From Oscillospiraceae bacterium (GTDB lineage: Bacteria; Bacillota; Clostridia; Oscillospirales; SIG627): 35,670 nucleotides of DNA. Within the stretch, counting starts at the first letter, position 1. Every line of letters starts with the position of its first letter. The notes under the pieces were generated by a model, which saw only the letters and a list, made by a program, of their open reading frames with translations, made no database searches and was not told where the DNA came from. This document shows, piece by piece, positions 1-8,017 of this stretch. A program made the translations under genes and the position numbers. The DNA is taken from NCBI GenBank assembly GCA_034925865.1, contig JAYFRN010000021.1, forward strand, positions 1-35,670. Direction: 5' to 3'.

Positions 1-45
1 TTTCACCCTCTCAATATTACTTGCCACGTAATACCATTTTACCAT

Positions 46-92
46 AAAAATGCGCAAAAAGCAAGCTCTTTCTCGCTTTTTGCGCATTTTTT
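46..92. terminator. Bidirectional intrinsic terminator
   Basis: A perfect 17-bp inverted repeat (46-62 and 75-91) encloses a 12-base loop. The arms begin and end in A/T runs, so the transcript from either strand ends in a U-tract. It separates an off-window neighbour from the secreted peptidase gene downstream. Confidence 0.8.
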
Positions 93-374
93 ATTGATAT
101 TTCCCTTCGTATTACTTGCTTTGTTGAAAGTTAGGGTTTAAAAAGTTGACACCTATCGGGCTGTTTTTTACGTTTATATATATAGAATCAATCATTTAAA
201 TCTCAAGCTTTTAGGATTCTATCTAATCTATTATCGGGAGTGATGCATATGCTTGTATTATAACAAAAATTTTCCATCAGCACGTATAGCATTAAGCAGT
301 CATAATATAATTTTATGGCCGCGTCAGTGCTTATACGGTTCAAACAAAAAACAAATTTATTACGGAGGAACATT
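93..374. other. Intergenic leader region before the secreted M23 gene
   Basis: No supportable gene is seen here. A TTGACA at 146-151 has no good -10 partner at 16-18 bases, and a TATAAT at 306-311 has no good -35 partner, so the promoter of the following gene is not resolved. The ribosome binding site (GGAGG, 364-368) lies at the right end. Confidence 0.4.
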
Positions 375-2888
375 ATGAAGTTTAAAAAGGCTTTGTCCGG
401 CATCTTGATTATGATACTTTTGATTACATCGTTCTCAACGCCCACGATCGCTCTGCCCCAAGACGAGACCCCTGTTACCTTTTCACGCTGTTCCGGCGGT
501 GAATGTGACTGCCAAAATGACTGCTGCTCCTCCTGCGGCTGCGCGGAATGCGGTGGTTGTGAAGAATGCGGCGGCGAATGTCACGATGATTGCTGCGCCG
601 AAAGCATAGTATCATCATCTGTTTCAAAGAACACCGTAACTCAGACAAAAGAAATTACAATAAATGACCTGGGACTCGACGAGAAGACTGTCGAAGAGAT
701 ATATAAAAGAACAATGGAAATAAAGGATTCTTACGCGTCAGAAAAGACAAAGGAAATGCGTTCTCTTTACTTTGAAGGTAAATTAAGTGAAGACGATTGG
801 ATGAAGTATCAGGACGAACGTCCGGAGGAAGAAAAATACGCTAAGCCGTATTCACAAATTCTGCAGGAAGTTTTGTCCGAGTATGTGGGAACGGAAGTCG
901 CGGAAAGCGTAAATATCACAAGTTCAGGCAACAACGTAAAATCCGGCTGTAACCATGTTATGGGCGAGTATTATTACACATATAACCATCCGCATCAGCA
1001 GTATTGTGATTGTGTGGCTATGTGCGGATATACCGAATATTATAATGTATACGGAACCTCCCCGACATGCTGCCGTTGCAACGGACATACGCTTTCTAAT
1101 TTCGGGACTCCTGGAAGTCATGGTGAATTCGGGCATTCAAGAAGCTACTATTGCGCGGCATGCAATAAAACGGGATACGAATATGTGTCTGTTAATCCTT
1201 GTTGTGCTTGCGGAAATCATGTCGACGGACTTGGTATTCATTATTACGATACCGCACATCCGCATGCCGAATACTACGAATGTATTAATTGTATGGCTGT
1301 GGTTTATACCGGAAATAATTACTCCGGAGCGTATCCGGGATGCTCGACATGCAATCCCATACATGTGCATTCATATCCTTCCACATGGTCAATAAGCTCG
1401 ACACATAGTGCGGGAGGGCATCTCCGATATAAACAATGCACCGGTACTGGATGCTCACATCAAATAACAGACGGTTATGAACAACATTATAATAACTGCA
1501 CAAGCTGTACACACACATATCCGTCATCGTGGACTATTTCAAGCACGCATACTACGGAAAACGGCATAAACGGACATTTAAGATATAAAGTTTGTACATA
1601 CAGCGGATGTAATATACAAACGACAGATGGATATGTGATAAGCACAAGCTGCTGCGACTGTGGGTATCATAACTATTCCAATGGTCCACATTATGACTCA
1701 TCACATCCTCATGCGGAATATTACACCTGCACACGTTGTGGCGGTACTAATTATACCGGAGCATATTACAGCAGAGTATATCCTGGGTGCGCATCATGTT
1801 CATCAATCAGCGGATATTATTTCCTAACAAAATATGGCACAAACATGCGGATGAATGTTTCAGGAAGCGATGATGCTGAAGGCACCACAGTAAAGCTTTA
1901 TACAAGCGACTCAACAATGGCACAAAAATTTAGGATTGTTAAAGAGTCAGGAACAGAATTTTATAAAATATATGCTGTTTGCAGTACATATGGCCATTAT
2001 AGAGGCTTGGCTTTATCAGGTAACTATATAGTCATATCAAACAATCCAACTAGTTGGAATCTCATAAAACAAAGCAACGGTAAATATAAAATTTCTCCCC
2101 AGAACAGTTCACTGTATATAAACTATGGTCTAAATAATATGTTGGTCCTTTCATCTGTAGGAATAACTTGGGAACTCTCAGAAATAGCCTCTGAAAGTAA
2201 AACAATTTGTGTAAAGATTAATAATGTGCCTACTCCGGGTGCAACAGTTGAGATTTATGCTAAAAATCATCCCAACAAAAAGCATGTTTTTTCCACAGAT
2301 TCAAACGGAGAATTACAAATTGATTTAATAAGCGGATTGAGTCATGGAATCAATGTAACAAAAAGCGGATATCTAATTGAAGCCTTTCCAAATGTGGACG
2401 GAGGTAATATAGCTTCTGTTACAAATATTGACCTTGTTCTTGTTGGTGCTATGAGTCAGTATTTTACCGCGCCTTTTTCAGGAACAATAACTGTTTCAAG
2501 TAAGTTCGGGTGGAGATGCTTTACTTACATAAAAAATGGTGAATTAAAGTTGAATTACAAGAGGCATAATGGGATTGATATACCAAAGCCTTCCGAAACT
2601 CCTATATATGCTATTTGTGATGGTATTGTTATTCAATCAGATTTTGATCAATATTTGGGTTATTTTGTTACTGTTAATTCTGTAGTAAATGGAACAGAAT
2701 ACTACACAAGATACCAGCATATGTTTGAAGATACTAAAGTCGGCCTTGGCCAATTACCTGATTCTCATATAGTAGGACAAGTTGGAGACACTGGTGAAGG
2801 TTCAGGCAATCACCTGCATATACAAGTTGGTATTGGTAGCGTTAATAATGTAGGTGACCCTGCAAGATATTTCAGTTATAGTTATTAA
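375..2888 (+). CDS. Secreted Cys/His-rich repeat protein with ricin-like and M23 peptidase domains
   Basis: This is probably an exported peptidoglycan endopeptidase of 837 residues. The start at 375 is chosen because GGAGG lies 6 bases upstream and it begins a clear signal peptide (residues 1-26); the in-frame ATG at 315 lacks both. Residues about 40-75 are extremely Cys-rich. Residues about 195-475 hold tandem zinc-ribbon-like units: three begin HPH followed by CxC or CxxC (about 205, 295, 444) and two begin YPS(T/S)W (about 334, 382). A beta-trefoil/ricin-like segment follows (about 480-595), then a carboxypeptidase-regulatory-like beta domain (about 613-680). The C-terminal M23/LytM domain (about 696-837) keeps its zinc ligands H731, D735 and the HLH motif at 813-815. 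The second half is visibly more A+T-rich than the first, which suggests domain shuffling. The Cys-repeat function is unknown. Confidence 0.8.
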   Translation: MKFKKALSGILIMILLITSFSTPTIALPQDETPVTFSRCSGGECDCQNDCCSSCGCAECGGCEECGGECHDDCCAESIVSSSVSKNTVTQTKEITINDLGLDEKTVEEIYKRTMEIKDSYASEKTKEMRSLYFEGKLSEDDWMKYQDERPEEEKYAKPYSQILQEVLSEYVGTEVAESVNITSSGNNVKSGCNHVMGEYYYTYNHPHQQYCDCVAMCGYTEYYNVYGTSPTCCRCNGHTLSNFGTPGSHGEFGHSRSYYCAACNKTGYEYVSVNPCCACGNHVDGLGIHYYDTAHPHAEYYECINCMAVVYTGNNYSGAYPGCSTCNPIHVHSYPSTWSISSTHSAGGHLRYKQCTGTGCSHQITDGYEQHYNNCTSCTHTYPSSWTISSTHTTENGINGHLRYKVCTYSGCNIQTTDGYVISTSCCDCGYHNYSNGPHYDSSHPHAEYYTCTRCGGTNYTGAYYSRVYPGCASCSSISGYYFLTKYGTNMRMNVSGSDDAEGTTVKLYTSDSTMAQKFRIVKESGTEFYKIYAVCSTYGHYRGLALSGNYIVISNNPTSWNLIKQSNGKYKISPQNSSLYINYGLNNMLVLSSVGITWELSEIASESKTICVKINNVPTPGATVEIYAKNHPNKKHVFSTDSNGELQIDLISGLSHGINVTKSGYLIEAFPNVDGGNIASVTNIDLVLVGAMSQYFTAPFSGTITVSSKFGWRCFTYIKNGELKLNYKRHNGIDIPKPSETPIYAICDGIVIQSDFDQYLGYFVTVNSVVNGTEYYTRYQHMFEDTKVGLGQLPDSHIVGQVGDTGEGSGNHLHIQVGIGSVNNVGDPARYFSYSY

Positions 2889-2900
2889 AGGAGTAAACAC

Positions 2901-3899
2901 ATGAAAAAACATATAACAGCTTTATTGTCTATTGTGCTTATCACTGCATTTCTGCTTGCTTCTTGTGCGGAAATAGAAACTGATACAAGACTTCCCGGCA
3001 ATATGGTAAACGGAACAAATATAGGAACTGTTGACACTGTATCAGCGCCCCAAACAGACATATCGGATACTGAAACAATTTTCGAAACCGGCAAAGAGAC
3101 AGCAGAAAAGCCCTTTGTTTGGGTGACAAATGCGGAAAAAGTCAAATATCTGATGCCGGATATTGAATACCGTGGAGAAGAATACTGGTGTTCGCATTAT
3201 GATTATATAGGAAGCGGGACATCGTTCCATAACATTCCTGGTATCCTTATGGACTATTTAAATTTAACTGAAAATAAAGATTGGGATGACTTTATTGAAA
3301 ACAAAGTCTATAAAAGGACTTATAAATTAGATGAATGTGATTATAGCTTAAGTATATATGATGTTATACACTGGATAGATATTCCATTAAGTGAATTGAA
3401 ATATATTTATTACAATTCTATTTTAATGTATAGCATGGATTGGAATTTTGATGTTTTATATGCAGAAGACATATCAGAAGCAGATAAATATTATAATTAT
3501 AAAAATAATTATAATAAAATTGTTTATCGTACCAGCTTATCGAATGAACTTTGGCATAAATTAGCCCTATGCAAGTTAGCTTCAAAAAAAGATAATGATA
3601 AACTCAACAAGATTCTTGAAAATAGCACAGCAAAAATACAGCACCTTACTTCTGAAAAGCACCCGTATAAGGAAGAGAACATGAAATTTTCTTTCATTTC
3701 AATTCCTGAATATATATATGCATTTGATATTACAAGAGAAGAATTCGAAGCGGCTTTCAGAGATGACAGCGGATTTGTTTTCACCTATGACCTTGACCGC
3801 ATTTATAATCAAAAAGATGAGCTGATGAAACAGATTTCGGCAGCTAAAACACTCCTTGACATATACAACATCGACGCGTCCCTCCGTCTCGACGGGTAA
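2901..3899 (+). CDS. Lipoprotein of unknown function (shared leader family, copy 1)
   Basis: This 332-residue protein has a lipoprotein signal peptide with lipobox LLASC (Cys at about residue 22), so it should be anchored to the outer face of the membrane. AAAGGAG lies 7 bases before the ATG, and the gene begins 12 bases after the M23 gene, so the two are probably co-transcribed. The first 60 or so residues (leader plus T/D/E-rich spacer) closely match the lipoprotein gene at 5257, while the rest does not. The mature part is rich in Tyr, Asp, Asn and Lys, has no recognisable catalytic motif and is A+T-rich. I do not recognise the domain. Surface binding or a structural role is possible but unsupported. 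Confidence 0.7.
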   Translation: MKKHITALLSIVLITAFLLASCAEIETDTRLPGNMVNGTNIGTVDTVSAPQTDISDTETIFETGKETAEKPFVWVTNAEKVKYLMPDIEYRGEEYWCSHYDYIGSGTSFHNIPGILMDYLNLTENKDWDDFIENKVYKRTYKLDECDYSLSIYDVIHWIDIPLSELKYIYYNSILMYSMDWNFDVLYAEDISEADKYYNYKNNYNKIVYRTSLSNELWHKLALCKLASKKDNDKLNKILENSTAKIQHLTSEKHPYKEENMKFSFISIPEYIYAFDITREEFEAAFRDDSGFVFTYDLDRIYNQKDELMKQISAAKTLLDIYNIDASLRLDG

Positions 3900-3926
3900 T
3901 TATCTTACCTCATCTCAAACCATATT

Positions 3927-3953
3927 CCCGGAACAGGCATCGCCTGTTCCGGG
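3927..3953. repeat. GGAACAGG hairpin repeat, copy 1
   Basis: A perfect 12-bp stem (3927-3938 and 3942-3953) has a 3-base loop. The same hairpin with similar left flank (AAACCATAT-like) recurs after the next two lipoprotein genes. It has no clear U-tract, so it may act as a transcript-end stabiliser or a weak terminator. Confidence 0.75.
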
Positions 3954-3974
3954 GGCGTATCCGGAGATTAAATA

Positions 3975-5162
3975 ATGAAAAAAATAATAATGATAGTCAT
4001 ATTTGCATCAATGTTCACTTTCTTATTCGGTTGTAATCAATCCTCGGTAAATACTGATTCTGTATTACCTGCAGCCTATACTCAAGTTCAAAAAACCGCA
4101 GTGCTTGATAAATTGACATCGTCAATTATTTTTTCAACTCCAGGAAGCCAGTTTTATTGCGATGGAAGTAAAATCGCATATTATAAAGGTTCGTCAATAT
4201 GCTTATTTGATACTTCTAAATCTGAAGAATATATAGTTTTAAATGGTGAAGATGAAAACAGATGGCTTTGCGTAAATAATTTTAATCACGGCTATATTCG
4301 CTTTTATGAAGGTATTGTATTTGATACGCTAAATATGAAATTATTACCCAAAGACTCGGTGATATCAAGATATAGCTATAATAATGACACAGTATATGCT
4401 TCAACTACCGGAGAAAGCAAAATCGGTGACGACGGAATAATCCAATTTAACTCTAACAAAATGGTAGAAGATATACCGGACACAAAAGCAGATATTAATC
4501 GCGAGGTGAATACCTGCTACGACTTTTTATGCTTTATTAAAAACAAGGCATATTATTTAAAAAATTATATAGATGGTTCAAAGGATTCCGGATTATATTA
4601 CTATGATTTGGAATCCGGAGTTGAGAAATTATTGGTCTCGAATAAACCAAACTCTGAAATCAAATACTCCGAAGTCCTACGACCGTTGGGCAATGACTAC
4701 CTGGCATTGTTTCAGGAAACTTGTGATAACAACTTGCTTTCTCTTTATATTTATACTCCCGACGGTGATCTGCTTGGGAAAGTTGAAGATTTTTCCTTTA
4801 GTCTACATGATACAAATTTTGTAGTGAATCAAAACTATTATGGCAACGGTCAGTTTATCTTTGCCACAATCAAAGAAGCTGCAATATACAGATATGACAT
4901 CCCGACAAAAACCGTCACAAAGCTCGGCGCTGAGCCAAAAAGTGAAGTAAGATACTTATCCGCTTGCGGCGATTTAATAATATACGGCACTTTAAACGAT
5001 GATGGATGCTATTTGTCGCTATATGCATACAGAGAAAGCGATGGTTCAACAGTGTTGATATGCGACGAAGTCTTGCCAGGTGATACATCAACTTGTCCCG
5101 ATACGGGAAGCGTTGTATATTCTTCACCTGACGGCAATATTTATGTCGCTTCGGTAAAATAA
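3975..5162 (+). CDS. Lipoprotein, probable beta-propeller
   Basis: This 395-residue protein starts with a short lipoprotein signal (lipobox LFGC, Cys about residue 20), and a GGAG lies 8 bases before the ATG. The mature part repeats a pattern of short beta strands such as 'YCDGSKIAYY', 'SGLYYYDLESG' and 'DGNIYVASVK'. This is typical of WD40/TolB-like or DUF5050-like propeller folds that bind ligands or proteins at the cell surface. Its leader differs from those of its two neighbours, so it does not belong to the shared-leader pair. It is followed by the second copy of the GGAACAGG hairpin. No enzymatic motif is visible; a propeller fold is an inference from strand periodicity. Confidence 0.65.
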   Translation: MKKIIMIVIFASMFTFLFGCNQSSVNTDSVLPAAYTQVQKTAVLDKLTSSIIFSTPGSQFYCDGSKIAYYKGSSICLFDTSKSEEYIVLNGEDENRWLCVNNFNHGYIRFYEGIVFDTLNMKLLPKDSVISRYSYNNDTVYASTTGESKIGDDGIIQFNSNKMVEDIPDTKADINREVNTCYDFLCFIKNKAYYLKNYIDGSKDSGLYYYDLESGVEKLLVSNKPNSEIKYSEVLRPLGNDYLALFQETCDNNLLSLYIYTPDGDLLGKVEDFSFSLHDTNFVVNQNYYGNGQFIFATIKEAAIYRYDIPTKTVTKLGAEPKSEVRYLSACGDLIIYGTLNDDGCYLSLYAYRESDGSTVLICDEVLPGDTSTCPDTGSVVYSSPDGNIYVASVK

Positions 5163-5193
5163 GACCATACGGCGTTATCCCATCAAAACCTAT

Positions 5194-5219
5194 CCCCGGA
5201 ACAGGCCTCTGTTCCGGGG
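5194..5219. repeat. GGAACAGG hairpin repeat, copy 2
   Basis: The stem is 11 bp (5194-5204 and 5209-5219) with a 4-base loop, 31 bases after the lipoprotein stop codon. It is the same sequence family as the hairpins at 3927 and 6520. No U-tract follows. Confidence 0.75.
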
Positions 5220-5256
5220 GTAACGGCATCAGTTTTATCCAAACAGGAGTAAACAA

Positions 5257-6489
5257 ATGAAAAAACATATAACAGTTTTATTGTCTATTGTGCTTATCAC
5301 AATATTCCTGCTTGCATCATGCGTGGAAATTGAAACGGATTCAGGATTGCCCGGTAATATGGCAAGCGGAACAAATATCATTGATACCGGAATTATCGGC
5401 ACCGGAACTGTGCCCCAAACAGACATATCAGATACCGGAATAATATCAGAAACAGCTCCGGATATTTCTAAAGAGACAAATGATACCGTTGAAAGTGAAA
5501 ACGTTACAGAGCCCTGGGAAACAAATGATACCGTTGAAACCGAAAACGAAACGGAACAACGGGAAACTACCGGAATCTCGCTCCCCGCATTCAGCGCCGT
5601 GCTGACCAAAGAGAATAAGATTTATTATTATGAATCGACATCAAAAGAACTCGTAGCTGCCGTAACCGAAAACGACAAAGTTTATAATGGTGTTCTTTCT
5701 CCGGACAAGACGCATATTGCTTACTTCCATGATAAGACTTTCGGTGAAGACGGGCAATTTGTGTATCATATGAGAGTTGCCGATATTGGCGGAAAGCCGG
5801 TCGGAACCTTTGACTTCACAGACAGCGGTAACTATATATATGGTGCATGGTGGGCAGACAGCCACCGTTATATAATTGACGCTCACCATAATCCGTCTGT
5901 TGGTATATATACAGTAATCGACATAGAAACACAGGAGATAATCAGGTATCGCGGAACAAATCTGAGTATGCTGGAAAACGGTGATTTTTTATATGTAGGA
6001 GAAATGCATCATCTGGTTCGAGGCAAGCAAACCGGGCGTTTAATGATAAATGAAAAAATGGTTTATAATACCGGCATATATGATGCGATCTTAAGTATGC
6101 CTGTAAAATATGGAAATAAATTAGGCTTTATTATCTCAAGCCGTGATTATAATGATTCGTTATATGCAGTCTTGGGTGATCTTTCGGAGTCTCATGACGC
6201 TGTAACCGAGGAATACAGGGTGGATATACCATCTGAGTTGCGTTTAGCATATCTTGAACCATATTTTACGGCAGACGGAGAATTTTTAATATTCGCCCGT
6301 CTAGATAATAAAGCATATTCTTATAACCCGGATACCAAAAAGCTCGAGGAATGTATGTTGCCGGAAGAAAAACCGAAAGATGAATCAGAAAAGCAGACCG
6401 AAGACAGTGTTATGTCTGAAATTAAAAACGCGGTAATAACTCAGCTCAACGATACTTTTGACGGATACAGTATAAGCATCGTGTATTGA
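5257..6489 (+). CDS. Lipoprotein with T/E-rich spacer and WD40-like propeller (shared leader family, copy 2)
   Basis: This 410-residue protein has a lipobox LLASC (Cys about residue 22) and a leader almost identical to that of the gene at 2901, including the ribosome binding site region (AGGAGTAAACA). A Thr/Glu-rich spacer (about residues 60-106) contains two copies of a 15-residue unit beginning ETNDTVE. From about residue 110 the chain shows propeller-like strands ('HIAYFHDKTF', 'SVGIYTVIDIETQEI', 'GEFLIFARLDNKAYSYNPDTKKLEE' in pieces), as in WD40/TolB-like sensors. It is likely a surface-exposed lipoprotein; the ligand is unknown. The third GGAACAGG hairpin follows it. Confidence 0.7.
   Translation: MKKHITVLLSIVLITIFLLASCVEIETDSGLPGNMASGTNIIDTGIIGTGTVPQTDISDTGIISETAPDISKETNDTVESENVTEPWETNDTVETENETEQRETTGISLPAFSAVLTKENKIYYYESTSKELVAAVTENDKVYNGVLSPDKTHIAYFHDKTFGEDGQFVYHMRVADIGGKPVGTFDFTDSGNYIYGAWWADSHRYIIDAHHNPSVGIYTVIDIETQEIIRYRGTNLSMLENGDFLYVGEMHHLVRGKQTGRLMINEKMVYNTGIYDAILSMPVKYGNKLGFIISSRDYNDSLYAVLGDLSESHDAVTEEYRVDIPSELRLAYLEPYFTADGEFLIFARLDNKAYSYNPDTKKLEECMLPEEKPKDESEKQTEDSVMSEIKNAVITQLNDTFDGYSISIVY
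5476..5565 (+). repeat. 45-bp tandem repeat, two units
   Basis: Units at 5476-5520 and 5521-5565 share their first 19 bases exactly and diverge later. They encode the ETNDTVE units of the lipoprotein spacer in frame. This is a simple length-variable linker on the cell surface. Confidence 0.75.
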
Positions 6490-6517
6490 TATTATTAATA
6501 ATCTCCTCCAAAACCAT

Positions 6518-6550
6518 ATCCCCGGAACAGGCCTCGCCTGTTCCGGGGAT
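6518..6550. terminator. GGAACAGG hairpin repeat, copy 3, probable terminator
   Basis: A 15-bp perfect stem (6518-6532 and 6536-6550) has a 3-base loop and is followed by TTT on the plus strand. It sits between convergent genes ending at 6489 (+) and 6574 (-), so it probably ends both transcripts. It is the strongest of the three copies. Confidence 0.7.
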
Positions 6551-6573
6551 TTTAAACAATAAATATTTATTCG

Positions 6574-7707
6574 TTAATTGAACATTGTTTCAGACATCAA
6601 CGCTCCGCGATAGCCATGAACCGAAAGCCATCTGCAGGCTGTGAGCACGATCTGCTCAAATTCTGGTATATAGCGTCTGTAATCCGAAAGGAAATACTGC
6701 TCATGGATCATCACGGACATGAACCCGGCGCGATGAGGATTAGAATAAATTTCTTCGAGCGCGGGAACGACCTGTTCAAGCTTTATCGTATTTAAAACCT
6801 TGTCTATCCGGCCGTACATTACATCCTCGTCGGTATCGAACCAGAAATCGCGATCTCCCACATGGCGCACGAAATCCGCGGGATAATAATACGCGACGAG
6901 CGGATTTCCGTTTGGCAATACCTCAAAATAACCTGTCAGCCCCTTATATCCCGCCTGACGCAGCGCACGGACTCCGACGATATTGGAAGCGCCCCAGTGA
7001 AGCGTGCATATGTTTGAAAGGGTTTCCTTCCCGGCAAAGCGGACAATCTCTTTATGCACAAGCTTGATATCCTCGGAAATGCGTTCAAATGTCGTATTTT
7101 CATAAGGCTTGTCGGGCATTTCTGAACGCGCATGGAAAGAGAGTTTTAGCCAGTCGGAATTCTTAATAAACTCGGACTTAAACTTATCGGTCATCATGGA
7201 CAAATTGAAATATTTACGTTCTGTTGAAAAGCTTTTTGCGGCGTTAGCATCGAATTCGTAAAAAAGATTCAGATGAACCTTCGCTCCGTAAAGATCATGA
7301 GCCTTCTTATAAACTGCAAGATACGGATTTTCGAATACGGATTTGTAAACGTCCTTATTTTCAGTTATATCGGCAAGAAACAGGATATTGTCGTCGGATG
7401 AAAGGCGGTATTTACCGATGCAGGAGGCGATGCGGAACACGACAATTTTTGTCTGGGTTCCGTCAGTCAGATTGTCGGCGAAAAGCGTGTTGCGATAGCC
7501 GGTCAACGAGGCTTCGCATTCATAGAAGCCGTCGCGGTAAACCGCTTCGTTCTCGTTGATCATTATTTTTTTACCGGCAGGAGCGGCGACACGGGCGGTA
7601 ATATTGAGGGCTCCGTCTTTTTCGGCTCCGTCATATACATTCATGCAGTCTCCGTCCAGCGGATAAACAAAATAAAACTCTTTATCGTTTCCGAAATAAT
7701 TTTTCAT
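6574..7707 (-). CDS. Putative polysaccharide-deacetylase-like (NodB-fold) protein
   Basis: This 377-residue cytosolic protein has no signal peptide. The start at 7707 is preferred over an upstream ATG because GGAG lies 6 bases before it. After a beta-rich N-terminal half, the region with 'HLNLFYEFD', 'WLKLSFHARSE' and 'LHWGASN' resembles the alternating strand/helix pattern and His positions of NodB/polysaccharide deacetylase-type barrels, although the canonical TFDDG motif is absent. Similar proteins in Clostridia occur beside glycosidases, and here the gene is divergent from a GH36-like gene. Function is therefore only suggested: it may act on a carbohydrate. Family assignment is moderate to weak. 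Confidence 0.5.
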   Translation of the reverse strand: MKNYFGNDKEFYFVYPLDGDCMNVYDGAEKDGALNITARVAAPAGKKIMINENEAVYRDGFYECEASLTGYRNTLFADNLTDGTQTKIVVFRIASCIGKYRLSSDDNILFLADITENKDVYKSVFENPYLAVYKKAHDLYGAKVHLNLFYEFDANAAKSFSTERKYFNLSMMTDKFKSEFIKNSDWLKLSFHARSEMPDKPYENTTFERISEDIKLVHKEIVRFAGKETLSNICTLHWGASNIVGVRALRQAGYKGLTGYFEVLPNGNPLVAYYYPADFVRHVGDRDFWFDTDEDVMYGRIDKVLNTIKLEQVVPALEEIYSNPHRAGFMSVMIHEQYFLSDYRRYIPEFEQIVLTACRWLSVHGYRGALMSETMFN

Positions 7708-7743
7708 ATTGCATCTCCAAATCAAATAATCGTTTCCTCGCGT

Positions 7744-7772
7744 ATTATATCATAAATAACTTCATAATGCAA
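7744..7772 (-). promoter_or_regulatory. Sigma-A promoter for the deacetylase-like gene
   Basis: On the minus strand TTGCAT (7772-7767) and TATAAT (7749-7744) are 17 bases apart, 37 bases upstream of the chosen start codon. The sequence AATGCAATT here also recurs inverted at 7817-7825, which could be a regulator site. Confidence 0.7.
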
Positions 7773-7906
7773 TTATTTGAGATTTTTATGAACAATATAG
7801 ATATTTTTGTTGAAACGAATTGCATTTTTATAACCTGTATGATATCATGAAAAACAGCGGTTGAAAAAATTGCTATGAGAGAAAATATCTGATACGGTAT
7901 ATGTAG

Positions 7907-7935
7907 TTGACGTCTTAAAATATTAAACATATAAT
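7907..7935 (+). promoter_or_regulatory. Sigma-A promoter for the GH36-like operon
   Basis: TTGACG (7907-7912) and TATAAT (7930-7935) are separated by exactly 17 bases. Transcription would begin near 7942, giving a leader of about 75 bases before the ATG at 8018. The intergenic region between the two divergent genes (7708-8017) holds this promoter and the opposing one, and no gene. Confidence 0.75.
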
Positions 7936-8017
7936 ATTGGAGGCATCCTGCACGTCATTAAAGCCGCCGTATAAACAATAACGTGTAAATTATTTCAGAA
8001 AGGTATAAATAAGATTT

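Noticed and set aside
955-1395. Second plus-strand frame in the Cys-rich repeats
   Set aside because: It arises from the repeated TAT/CAT codons of the real frame; no start site and low-complexity product.
3927-6550. The three hairpins as a CRISPR array
   Set aside because: They are about 1.3 kb apart with genes between them, so there are no short regular spacers.
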